Source of the DNA: Desmonostoc vinosum HA7617-LM4
GTDB taxonomy: Bacteria > Cyanobacteriota > Cyanobacteriia > Cyanobacteriales > Nostocaceae
Direction of reading: 5' to 3'
DNA length: 56,899 nucleotides
Assembly (NCBI GenBank): GCA_019359515.1
Contig: JAHHHC010000042.1
Location: forward strand, 1 to 56,899
This document shows positions 28,422 to 36,759 of this stretch, piece by piece. Below the pieces are notes generated by a model. That model searched no databases. It saw only the letters and a program-made list of their open reading frames with translations, and was not told where the DNA came from. The position numbers were made by a program, and so were the translations under genes. How positions within the stretch are numbered: the stretch's first letter is position 1; the number at the start of each line of letters is the position of its first letter.

Positions 28422-28667
28422 ATGAAACCCTTCAATATCCAACGCTATATTTCAACAGAAATTTGGGATCAACGGCGTAAACAAAAATTGCCCCTGTATC
28501 TATTTCTAGCGATGTGTTTTAACTTAGTGGTTGCACCCTTAGTTTATGCAGCTACTAGTGCATCCCTTTCCCGCACTCAATCTTGGGCTTTGGGGCTATT
28601 AGGATTAGTAACACTGGGACTTGCTATTTATTTATTTTTTGTAATGTTTGTACCGGAGAAATTCTAA
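28422..28667 (+). CDS. kdpG: Small Kdp-operon membrane protein (KdpG/KdpF-like)
   Basis: An 81-residue protein with two membrane helices (LYLFLAMCFNLVVAPLVYAA and WALGLLGLVTLGLAIYLFFVMFV). The second helix and the end PEKF resemble KdpF of other bacteria, which stabilises the KdpABC complex. Heterocystous cyanobacteria are known to carry an 81-residue kdpG between kdpB and kdpC, and size and place agree. The stop TAA and the kdpC start share one base (TAATG), so the two are translationally coupled. Confidence 0.85.
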   Translation: MKPFNIQRYISTEIWDQRRKQKLPLYLFLAMCFNLVVAPLVYAATSASLSRTQSWALGLLGLVTLGLAIYLFFVMFVPEKF

Positions 28668-29305
28668 TGAGTTTTGCACACGAAGCTAGTAAAGCTATTC
28701 GTTCTACTTTGGTACTTTGGGTGATTACAGCGATTATCTATCCTTTTGTAATGATCGCTTGCGGACAAGTAATCTTTCCCTTCCAAGCTAATGGTAGTCT
28801 GCTCAAAAATCCTGGAGGTAAAGTTGTAGGTTCTGCTTTGATTGGTCAGCCTTTTAGTAGCGATCGCTATTTTAACAGTCGTCCCAGTACCACTAATTAC
28901 AGCACGGCTGACCCCAAAAAAGATGAAGCTAAAGTTTTGCAGACTGGGGTTTCTGGTGCTAGCAACCTTGCACCGAGTAATCCAGCATTGCTAGAACGCA
29001 TCAAAGGTAAAGATGATCCTGACCTGAATAAACGAGTTGTAGGCGACCTCAATCGTTTAAAATCCGCAGGCATACAGCCAACTGCGGATTTAGTTTACAC
29101 CTCTGGTTCCAGCCTTGATCCTCACATCACCCCGCAAGCCGCAACCGCGCAAATTGGCAGAGTCGCAAAAACGCGAGGAATTGCGCCTAGTCAATTGGAA
29201 ACTTTAATTGCTCAAAACACCGATGGTCGTTTTCTTGGTATCTTTGGTGAACCTGGGGTTAATGTCTTAAAGCTAAATTTAGCTTTGGATGCGTTAAAGC
29301 AATAA
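28667..29305 (+). CDS. kdpC: Potassium-transporting ATPase subunit C
   Basis: The 212-residue KdpC subunit, anchored by one N-terminal helix (LVLWVITAIIYPFVMIACGQ) with a periplasmic domain: GSALIGQPFSSDRYFNSRPS, SGASNLAPSNP, ADLVYTSGSSLDPHITP and the C-terminal GEPGVNVLKLNLALD are typical. I start at ATG 28667, which overlaps the kdpG stop; the open frame extends 28 codons further up but through kdpG. Last gene of the operon; a bidirectional stem-loop follows at 29323. Confidence 0.95.
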   Translation: MSFAHEASKAIRSTLVLWVITAIIYPFVMIACGQVIFPFQANGSLLKNPGGKVVGSALIGQPFSSDRYFNSRPSTTNYSTADPKKDEAKVLQTGVSGASNLAPSNPALLERIKGKDDPDLNKRVVGDLNRLKSAGIQPTADLVYTSGSSLDPHITPQAATAQIGRVAKTRGIAPSQLETLIAQNTDGRFLGIFGEPGVNVLKLNLALDALKQ

Positions 29306-29322
29306 TGAGTGCTGAGTAAAAA

Positions 29323-29356
29323 GACAGTCCACGCCCCGATCACTCTTGGGGCTGTC
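29323..29356. terminator. Stem-loop between convergent kdpC and RHH genes
   Basis: GACAG-CCCC and GGGG-CTGTC arms pair around GATCACTCTT between two convergent genes. Probably ends transcription from both sides; T runs are weak. Confidence 0.5.
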
Positions 29357-29362
29357 AATGAA

Positions 29363-29575
29363 TTACGATTCATCTTCCAATTCTGTATTATTCTGCTGTT
29401 GTCCAGCAGCCTTTTGGTGTTTATTTGCTTTCCATCTGCCACTTTTACGTGCTGCTTCGCTTAAGAGATACTCAATTTGAGCATTGACACTCCTAAGTTC
29501 ATCTGCTGACCATTTTTCTAGAACTTCGTAAAGCTTGAGGTCTAAACGTAGTAAAAACCGTTTTTTCTGACTCAT
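29363..29575 (-). CDS. Ribbon-helix-helix (Arc-like) DNA-binding protein
   Basis: A 70-residue protein whose first 45 residues fit the ribbon-helix-helix fold: beta strand [16 protein letters not shown], then [21 protein letters not shown], as in Arc-type proteins often annotated as HicB-family antitoxins. A basic and glutamine-rich tail follows. It starts 3 bases after the SPFH gene stop, so the two are in one operon. In other bacteria small RHH genes often follow SPFH genes, so I see this as the remains of such a pair rather than a toxin-antitoxin module. Confidence 0.75.
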   Translation of the reverse strand: MSQKKRFLLRLDLKLYEVLEKWSADELRSVNAQIEYLLSEAARKSGRWKANKHQKAAGQQQNNTELEDES

Positions 29576-29578
29576 GTC

Positions 29579-30040
29579 TTAGATATAAAGGCTGCCAGTG
29601 TTAACCACAGGTTGGGCATTTTGATCTGAGGTTAAAACAACCAACAGATTATTGATCATACTGGCTTTACGTTCTTCATCCAATTCCACAATTTGCCGTT
29701 CGCTTATCCGCTTGAGAGCTTCATCAACCATTCCCACCGCACTTTCAACTATTTGTCGTCTGGCGTCAATAACCGCTTTGGCTTGTTGGCGACGCAACAT
29801 AACTTGGGCAATTTCAGGAGCATAAGCTAAGTGAGAAAGCCTCGCTTCTAATATTTCGACTCCAGCAACTTCTAATCGAGCTTGTAATTCTTTTTGAAGG
29901 AAAAGTGCGATTTCATCAGCTAACTCAGCAATTTGTCGTCCTTCTGGACTTTGTAATTGTGAATTAGCTTTTGGTTCCAACACCAATATTACTGGTGGTG
30001 ATAAAACTCCGTTTGGACGTAAAGGAGCAATAGTAGCCAT
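29579..30040 (-). pseudogene. SPFH/prohibitin-type protein, C-terminal part only
   Basis: The 153-residue frame contains the C-terminal half of an SPFH (stomatin/prohibitin) protein: [27 protein letters not shown], then [23 protein letters not shown] and the end [15 protein letters not shown]. The membrane helix and most of the SPFH domain expected in full proteins of about 280-300 residues are missing. The first 30 residues ([20 protein letters not shown]) do not look like SPFH and come from something else. The start overlaps the stop of the upstream gene (TAATG), so it may still be translated. Either a fusion formed by deletion or a new short form. Confidence 0.7.
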
Positions 30041-30778
30041 TATTTGATCAACTCCCTTGTGTGATCTGTAATGCAAGCTTCAAAAGCTTTGTTCTTTTGT
30101 TCGTGCATTTGTTCCAGAGTCCCCCAAAGTCCTATCTCATCCTTGGGAATATCCCGTTCTGTAAATAGGTCTAAATCCAACAGTATAGAAACAAACTCCG
30201 GTGTTGGAGGAGGAACTAATGCTTGATTAAGAACAAGCATTGTTGTTAGGTTGTCTTGGGGAATTTGTAGCTGCATAAAGTAGCCACTTAACCCTTGTGG
30301 TAAGTCAGAGGAAACTTCAGGAAACGTCTTTAAATAGTCCTTTAAATCACCCACAGGTAGAGGAATATCTAGCCTTATTAATGTACCTGACTGCTAACCG
30401 AGCAATGGCTTCTGGATGTGTTAGTGACTGGTATATACTCCACAATCGCTTTGCTTCATCTCGGAATGTTTCCCAACAGTCGTAGGGAGCAAGCCGACTG
30501 AAGGTAAAGCCATCCAAACGCACTTGAAGAATTTGTTTTTGGTCGTCGCTAAAGACTCTATAGCCAATTTGAGATTGGCTTGCTGTCGCCTCAACACTAG
30601 CACCAGCAATCATTTGCCCCTGAAACATAAACATCTCCTCACGCTTTGGGTACTCTGTTTGAATGCTTGAGTACACCTGCGCCAAAACATCAAGTTTAAC
30701 TTCTTGTGGGAGTCGAACTTGTATGTCAATTAACGCTTCGGTTATGGGAGCGCGTGAGTAGCGTGTTTTTGCTTGCAT
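30040..30778 (-). pseudogene. TIGR04255-type protein with a one-base frameshift
   Basis: Two overlapping minus-strand frames (30347-30778 and 30040-30354) together match a TIGR04255 protein of about 245 residues: YSRAPITEALIDIQVRLP at the start, VRLDGFTFSRLAPYDCWETF in the middle, SDLPQGLSGYFMQLQIPQ and ALVPPPTPEF later. One extra C at 30373-30374 breaks the frame; removing it gives an unbroken RYINKLDIPLPVGDLKDYL. The family is scattered among bacteria and its function is unknown. Sequencing error is possible but the site is not a long homopolymer. Confidence 0.8.
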
Positions 30779-30945
30779 ACAAACTATCGTAAACTGCCTG
30801 CGTCCGCAGGGGCAATGTAAGTTATTGCGCCTTTATAATATCCTTAATTCTGGTCTAAAAAGTTTAGCTTCTAAATTATTTATGGGTTTATGAACAATGT
30901 CAATTACACTGCTGTTACAACCTTCTTTGCTTCTTTGACGCGGAT

Positions 30946-31176
30946 TTAACCTGATAGAAGTTTGGGTAGTAGGGTATCACAGATAGATGCAAGGGTGCGG
31001 GATTTAAATAAGCTTACTAGTAGCTTATCCATAAATGGTTTGACTACATCATCAAAAGCTTGTGCAATTTCTTTTGGCGGTATAACTGCTTTTACGGGAG
31101 TCACGCCAATTAATCACGAATCTCTAGCTTTTGCTTCTTGGGCATTGGAAATAACCTTTTCATACACATTACCAAC
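30946..31176 (-). pseudogene. Decayed 3' fragment resembling glmS
   Basis: On the minus strand 31176-31090 reads VGNVYEKVISNAQEAKARDS, stop, LIGVTPVK, nearly the same as the matching part of the intact GlmS (GNVYEKVLSNSQEAKARDS). A TGA at 31114-31116 breaks it. Downstream the frame continues to a stop at 30946 without clear GlmS similarity. It lies 100 bases beyond the intact glmS in the same orientation, so it is the remains of an old duplication. The rest of the 500-base gap 30779-31276 shows nothing else. Confidence 0.75.
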
Positions 31177-31276
31177 AACCAGGTAGATCCAGTCTGCCGT
31201 AAGCATTGCTTTTTCTACTTAACATTACTTTTAATTTCATATTGTTTTGCTGTTCCTTGTTCTTTGTTTCCTTTGA

Positions 31277-33154
31277 TTATTCCACGGTAACGCTTTTAGC
31301 CAAATTTCTTGGTTGATCGACATCTAAACCGCGACGGGCAGCAATATGATAAGCCAATAATTGTAAGGGAACCACTGTCAGAATTGGCGAAAGTAACTCA
31401 TCGACATCGGAAACGGGGAGTAAATCGTTAAAGATTTCTGCTGCTTCGCCATCTTTGACAGGAGTAACGCCAATTAAACGAGAATCTCTGGCTTTGGCTT
31501 CTTGAGAGTTAGAAAGTACTTTTTCGTACACATTCCCAGGAACTGCGATCGCTACTACTGGTACTTTCGCATCTAACAGGGCGATCGGGCCATGTTTCAT
31601 TTCTCCAGCCGGATACCCTTCAGCGTGAATGTAGCTAATTTCTTTTAATTTCAATGCTCCTTCTAGGGCTATAGGATAGTTAATCCCTCTTCCTAGAAAA
31701 ATGAAATCTTGGGTATCGGCAAATTCATGCGCTAGGTGTTCTGTTAAACTTTCTTGACTTGCTAAAGTTGTTTCCATTTTTTGAGGAATTTGGTGCAAGT
31801 CGTTAATAATCTTTTCTAATGTTTCTTTGGCAGCTGTCTGTCGCAGATAAGCTAAATCCAATGCTAAAGCGTAAAATGCCATCAGTTGAGCCACAAAAGT
31901 TTTTGTCGCCGCTACCCCAATTTCAATACCTGCCAAGGTATTGATCATATCCGGTACCATGCGACCAAGGCTGCTTTCTGGGCGATTGGTAATGCCAAGT
32001 AGTCGTGCTTGATACTGAGGTTCTTTGTCTTGGCGACGTTCTTTTTCCATTACCAAGGCTGCTAGAGTATCCGCTGTTTCACCTGATTGGGTAACACCAA
32101 TAATCAATGTGTTGGGTGTTAAAGGCGATGGTGCATAGCGATACTCAGAAGCGTAATGTACCTGAGTAGAAATTCCCGCTAGTTGTTCGATTAAGTATTT
32201 ACCGACTAATGCAGCGTGCCAACTGGTACCACAAGCAACGATATGAATTTGTTCTAAGTCGCTATAGAGTTTTGGTGGTAAGCCGAGATTGACCGGTGAT
32301 GGAGTGTCAATTGATGAGCGATCGCTGTTAAAGTAAGCTTCTAAACTGGCTCTTACTACCCCTGGTTGCTCATAGATTTCTTTGAGCATAAAGTGCTTGA
32401 ACCCCTGTTTCTCTACCATAGTGGGATTCAAGTTGAGCATTCGGGGTTGTTTTCTTAACCTATCGCCAGCAAAGTTATAAATTTCGACACCCAAAGGTGT
32501 TAGGCGGGCAATTTCGCCATTTTCCAGCGATAGCACTGCACGGGTATGAGAAACAATCGCAGGTGTATCAGAAGCACAGAAAAACTCACCTTGGCCAAAC
32601 CCGATAACTAGCGGTGCTTGTTGGCGGACAGCAATCAATTCGTCAGGGTAGTCGGCGGAAATAACTGCCAGTGCAAATGCTCCTTCGAGGTGATTAACAG
32701 CTTGACGGACTGCTTCTAGTAAAGAAGAAGAAGAGGAGGTTTTTAACAATTCAGCAATCAGGTGTGGAATTACCTCTGTATCAGTCTCAGAGATAAACTG
32801 GTGTCCTTTTTGTTTCAGTTCCTCGCGCAAATCGCGGTAATTTTCGATAATGCCATTTTGCACTACAGCCACTCGCATTGCCATATCCATATGAGGATGA
32901 GCATTGTGTTCTTCTGGCTTACCATGAGTTGCCCAGCGAGTATGACCGATACCAATTTGAGCTGGGGTAGCTACTGGTTCAAGTTTAGAGCGTAGGTTGT
33001 GCAATTTGCCCTTAGCCCGTACACAATTAACCTCACCTTCCCAAACAGTAGCGATTCCAGCAGAATCGTACCCACGATATTCTAGTTTTTCTAGCCCAGA
33101 GAGTAAAATTTCTGTTGCTGCTTGAGTCCCTATGTAACCAACGATTCCACACAT
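31277..33154 (-). CDS. glmS: Glutamine--fructose-6-phosphate aminotransferase (isomerising)
   Basis: Makes glucosamine-6-phosphate for peptidoglycan and lipopolysaccharide. The 625-residue protein begins MCGIVGYIG, giving the N-terminal cysteine nucleophile of the glutaminase domain (2-235; GHTRWATHG and NGIIENY present). Two SIS sugar-isomerase domains follow (about 300-435 and 475-615; CGTSWHAALVGKY, TQSGETADT, YPAGEMKHGPIAL). The end LAKSVTVE is typical. Downstream of psaC on the same strand with a terminator between, so transcribed on its own. No glmS ribozyme-like structure was recognised in the 450-base leader. Confidence 0.96.
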   Translation of the reverse strand: MCGIVGYIGTQAATEILLSGLEKLEYRGYDSAGIATVWEGEVNCVRAKGKLHNLRSKLEPVATPAQIGIGHTRWATHGKPEEHNAHPHMDMAMRVAVVQNGIIENYRDLREELKQKGHQFISETDTEVIPHLIAELLKTSSSSSLLEAVRQAVNHLEGAFALAVISADYPDELIAVRQQAPLVIGFGQGEFFCASDTPAIVSHTRAVLSLENGEIARLTPLGVEIYNFAGDRLRKQPRMLNLNPTMVEKQGFKHFMLKEIYEQPGVVRASLEAYFNSDRSSIDTPSPVNLGLPPKLYSDLEQIHIVACGTSWHAALVGKYLIEQLAGISTQVHYASEYRYAPSPLTPNTLIIGVTQSGETADTLAALVMEKERRQDKEPQYQARLLGITNRPESSLGRMVPDMINTLAGIEIGVAATKTFVAQLMAFYALALDLAYLRQTAAKETLEKIINDLHQIPQKMETTLASQESLTEHLAHEFADTQDFIFLGRGINYPIALEGALKLKEISYIHAEGYPAGEMKHGPIALLDAKVPVVAIAVPGNVYEKVLSNSQEAKARDSRLIGVTPVKDGEAAEIFNDLLPVSDVDELLSPILTVVPLQLLAYHIAARRGLDVDQPRNLAKSVTVE

Positions 33155-33605
33155 TGCTCACACCACTTTACTTTTTAGGATAATTAAATCCAGTATAGTT
33201 GTTAGCATAAGTAGGGCGTTTTCGCAAAGAAAAAAGGAGCGAATCGCTCCCTTTGCCACTAGGTATTTTTATGGTTTTTGGGCTTTTGCAGCAAATATTT
33301 CGCTTTCGTACCGTAAAGGTACAAAAGCGGCTTCTAGGATTTTGATACCCAGAGATTGCATTCCCCAATCTAAAAGTAAGATGCTGTAAGGTGAGCAATA
33401 CCTACCCTACAGTCTTAAAGGTGCTTGCTATTGAGAAACTTCAAAAGTTCAGAATCCTGAGTTTTGAGTTTTAAGTTCTGAGTTAAGAATTAAGAAATTA
33501 TTTTTGTAACTTCTTTTTTTCTGCCTCAGCAAAGTCAGTTGACTCAATGGGAGAACTCCCTCGCACAACTGACTTTTCAGCACCCAATACTCAGCACTTC
33601 GCTTT
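33155..33605. other. Intergenic region between psaC and glmS
   Basis: Holds the psaC terminator (33225-33252), a hairpin-family repeat (33534-33573, GTCAGTTGACTCAATGGG / CCCTCGCACAACTGAC) and AAGTTCAGAATCCTGAG / GAGTTTTAAGTTC short repeats. No gene is seen. Confidence 0.6.
33225..33252 (-). terminator. Rho-independent terminator downstream of psaC
   Basis: Reading on the minus strand, GGAGCGATTCGCTCC (33236-33250) is followed by TTTTTTCTTT. It separates psaC from glmS transcription, about 350 bases after the psaC stop. Confidence 0.7.
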
Positions 33606-34346
<741 letters not shown>

Positions 34347-34910
34347 ATGAAGCTTAAGATTGTTGCCATAGTTACTCTGTTAGCTTGTTTTGGGTTGACA
34401 GAGCAAGCTCTAGCATTGAATCAGCAAGATTTAGAGCAGTTGAAAACTGCGGGTGTCTGTCCCCGATGTGATTTAAGTGGTGCTGACCTCACTCAACTAA
34501 ATTTGACTGGGGCAAATTTGCGAGGAGCTAACTTGAGCCGTGCGACATTATCTCAAGTTAATCTCCAAAATGCTGATCTGACAGGTGCAAATCTAGAAAC
34601 TGCGGTGATGAATTCAGCGAATCTCAGGGGTGCTTCCTTGATAGGTACAAATTTGAAATCAGCGTCCTTGGAAAATGCGGATCTATCTTTTGCTGGCTTC
34701 ATTGGCGCTAATCTGGAAGCTGCTAACTTGAAGGGTGCCAAAATACAGTTCACCAATTTCCGAGGGGCAAACTTTCGGCTAACGACAATGCCAGTTGGTT
34801 TCGTTACTGCCGACAAAGACTACTGGTGGTCGTTAGAACGTACAACTCGCAGAGAATGTAACAAATTTAAATCTGAAAATACCCCAGGTACGACCTGCTA
34901 CACCGAATAA
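34347..34910 (+). CDS. Exported pentapeptide-repeat protein
   Basis: A 187-residue protein: signal peptide (MKLKIVAIVTLLACFGLTEQ, likely cleaved after ALA), then an LEQLKTAGVCPRCDLSGADL segment and about 20 pentapeptide repeats (residues 46-150) forming a right-handed beta-helix. The C-terminal part (RRECNKFKSE, TTCYTE) carries two more cysteines. I start at ATG 34347 because the 14 upstream residues of the longer frame (from 34305) precede the signal peptide. The CPRCDLSGADL start is shared by many cyanobacterial lumen or periplasm proteins. Exact role unknown. Confidence 0.82.
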   Translation: MKLKIVAIVTLLACFGLTEQALALNQQDLEQLKTAGVCPRCDLSGADLTQLNLTGANLRGANLSRATLSQVNLQNADLTGANLETAVMNSANLRGASLIGTNLKSASLENADLSFAGFIGANLEAANLKGAKIQFTNFRGANFRLTTMPVGFVTADKDYWWSLERTTRRECNKFKSENTPGTTCYTE

Positions 34911-35406
34911 AGGGGGCATGTGGTTCGACTTCGCCGTAGTTGAATCTCGACTTCGCTCGATTGCCGCGTAGCCGAAACTCACCAACTGGGAGATGAGGAA
35001 GCAAGGGAGGCAGGGGGAGCAGGGGAAGAAATAACAAACACACAGTCCCAATCCCCCCATTCCCTCATGTCTGACCGAAAAGATGGGTACAAGCCCCGTG
35101 CTTCGTTTCCCGGCTTTTTGATAGACTAGAGGAATCCGCAACATAGGCAGAGGCTCGCACTTCGGTGGAGGAACCTGTCTCGCAACGGGCGGCAAATCTT
35201 GAGAAAGTTTTGGCTCCTAGTGAGCGCACGGAATTTTCTCTACTCATCGGCGGGGCACGTCGAGGTGAAGCTTGGTGAGGGTAAAGTCGATGGACTAAGC
35301 GCGATCCAAGAATCCCCGAACTTCAGGACGGGGAGTGTCAAAAGAGCATTTTGCAGGTTAACACTTCTTTATTATGGTAGGAGAGCTTGTATACCATAAT
35401 TGAGTG
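34911..35406. other. Repeat-rich intergenic region with possible IS200/IS605-type remnant
   Basis: Left part (34915-35060): ACTTCGCCGTAGTTGAATC and GACTTCGCTCGATTGCCG short repeats. Middle (35080-35280): GC-richer sequence open in one frame for about 40 codons (EARTSVEEPVSQRAANLEKV...). Right part: a hairpin resembling an IS605-type right end (35305-35345). No intact gene. Confidence 0.4.
35305..35345 (+). mobile_element. Hairpin like the right end of an IS200/IS605 (TnpB) element
   Basis: GAATCCCCGAACTTCAGGAC followed by GGGGAGTGTCAAAA has the layout of right ends of cyanobacterial IS605-group elements: AATCCCCG, loop, CGGGGAGTGTCAA. In complete elements this end overlaps the 3' end of the tnpB guide RNA. 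Upstream there is no intact tnpB, only about 250 bases of decayed sequence. Recognition is by eye and tentative. Confidence 0.4.
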
Positions 35407-36585
35407 ATGCTTACCCGGATTAGAGACTTAGCAGAAAAACTAGCACCCCGCTTAATTGAAATTCGTCGTCATATCCATTCACACCCAGAACTCAGCGGCC
35501 AAGAGTATCAAACAGCAGCTTTTGTTGCTGGGGTTTTGTCTTCTAGTGGTCTTCACGTTAAAGAAGGAATTGGCAAGACGGGTGTGATTGGAGAGTTACA
35601 AGGCACTAGTCAAGATGACCGTTTATTGGCAATCCGTACTGATATGGATGCGTTGCCTATTCAAGAACGCGCTTGTTTGGAATTTGCCTCTCGCGCGGAG
35701 GGGGTAATGCACGCTTGCGGTCATGATGTGCATACTACAGTTGGGTTAGGAACGGCTATGGTACTTTCCCAAGTGGCGGATGAGTTGGGTGGTAAGGTGC
35801 GGTTTCTATTTCAGCCGGCGGAGGAAATAGCCCAAGGGGCAAGTTGGATGGTTCAAGATGGGGCAATGGAAAATGTCTCGGCTGTGTTGGGTGTTCATGT
35901 TTTCCCTTCTATTCCCGCAGGCTCGATTGGTGTGCGTTATGGAGCTTTAACAGCAGCCGCTGATGATTTAGAGATTATCATTATTGGCGAGTCTGGACAT
36001 GGGGCGCGTCCCCATGAGGCGATTGATGCTATTTGGATTGCCTCACAGGTGATTACTGCTTTGCAACAAGCAATTAGCCGGACGCAGAATCCTTTACGTC
36101 CTGTAGTGTTGAGTATAGGAAAAATTAGTGGTGGTAGAGCGCCAAATGTCATTGCTGATAAGGTGCAATTATTGGGAACTGTACGATCGCTTCATCCCGA
36201 AACCCGCGCCCAGCTACCCAATTGGATTGAAAACATCGTTGCTAGTGTTTGTCATTCCTATGGGGCTACTTATCAAGTTAATTATCGCCAAGGCGTGCCT
36301 AGTGTACAAAACGATTACTCTCTGACGCAACTGTTGCAATCGTCTGCTGAAGAAGCTTGGAGTAGCGATCGCGTCCAAGTTTTACCTGAACCCTCTCTTG
36401 GTGCTGAGGATTTTTCTGTTTACTTAGAACACGCACCCGGTTCAATGTTTCGCTTGGGTGTAGGCTACAAAGACAGATTAATCAATTATCCATTACATCA
36501 TCCCCAGTTTGAAGTCGATGAATCTGCTATCCTTACAGGAGTTGTGACTTTGGCATACAGCGCTTATAAATATTGGCATCAATAA
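35407..36585 (+). CDS. M20-family amidohydrolase
   Basis: A 392-residue metal-dependent hydrolase of the M20 family, amidohydrolase/carboxypeptidase type (IAA-amino acid hydrolase and hippurate hydrolase relatives). Metal-binding residues are in MHACGHDVHTT (C and H) and FQPAEEIAQGA (E-E), with a late histidine in LHHPQFEVDE; the dimerisation domain lies between about residues 180 and 290 (GHGARPHEAIDAI). The substrate is an N-acyl or N-aminoacyl compound and cannot be named. GTG 35404 is an alternative start, directly before ATG 35407. Confidence 0.88.
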   Translation: MLTRIRDLAEKLAPRLIEIRRHIHSHPELSGQEYQTAAFVAGVLSSSGLHVKEGIGKTGVIGELQGTSQDDRLLAIRTDMDALPIQERACLEFASRAEGVMHACGHDVHTTVGLGTAMVLSQVADELGGKVRFLFQPAEEIAQGASWMVQDGAMENVSAVLGVHVFPSIPAGSIGVRYGALTAAADDLEIIIIGESGHGARPHEAIDAIWIASQVITALQQAISRTQNPLRPVVLSIGKISGGRAPNVIADKVQLLGTVRSLHPETRAQLPNWIENIVASVCHSYGATYQVNYRQGVPSVQNDYSLTQLLQSSAEEAWSSDRVQVLPEPSLGAEDFSVYLEHAPGSMFRLGVGYKDRLINYPLHHPQFEVDESAILTGVVTLAYSAYKYWHQ

Positions 36586-36759
36586 TTTGGGGAATGGGGA
36601 ATGAGGTTCTCTAATAGGTAAAATACTAAGTAAATACTAGATATCAAACAGTACAAATATACCATTTCGGTGGATTTCAAAGCTAAAACCCAATTAGGTA
36701 CTAATTTCGTACTATCAATACTAGATTCAATTACTCAAACCCTTGGTTTTGCTTGGTTC

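Noticed and set aside
29363-29575. HicB antitoxin of a HicAB module
   Set aside because: No HicA-like toxin gene is adjacent; the operon partner is an SPFH fragment.
30962-31186. Plus-strand frame of 74 codons
   Set aside because: It is the antisense of the glmS fragment.
35199-35399. Plus-strand frame of 66 codons upstream of the M20 gene
   Set aside because: It crosses the IS605-like hairpin and has no recognisable protein features.
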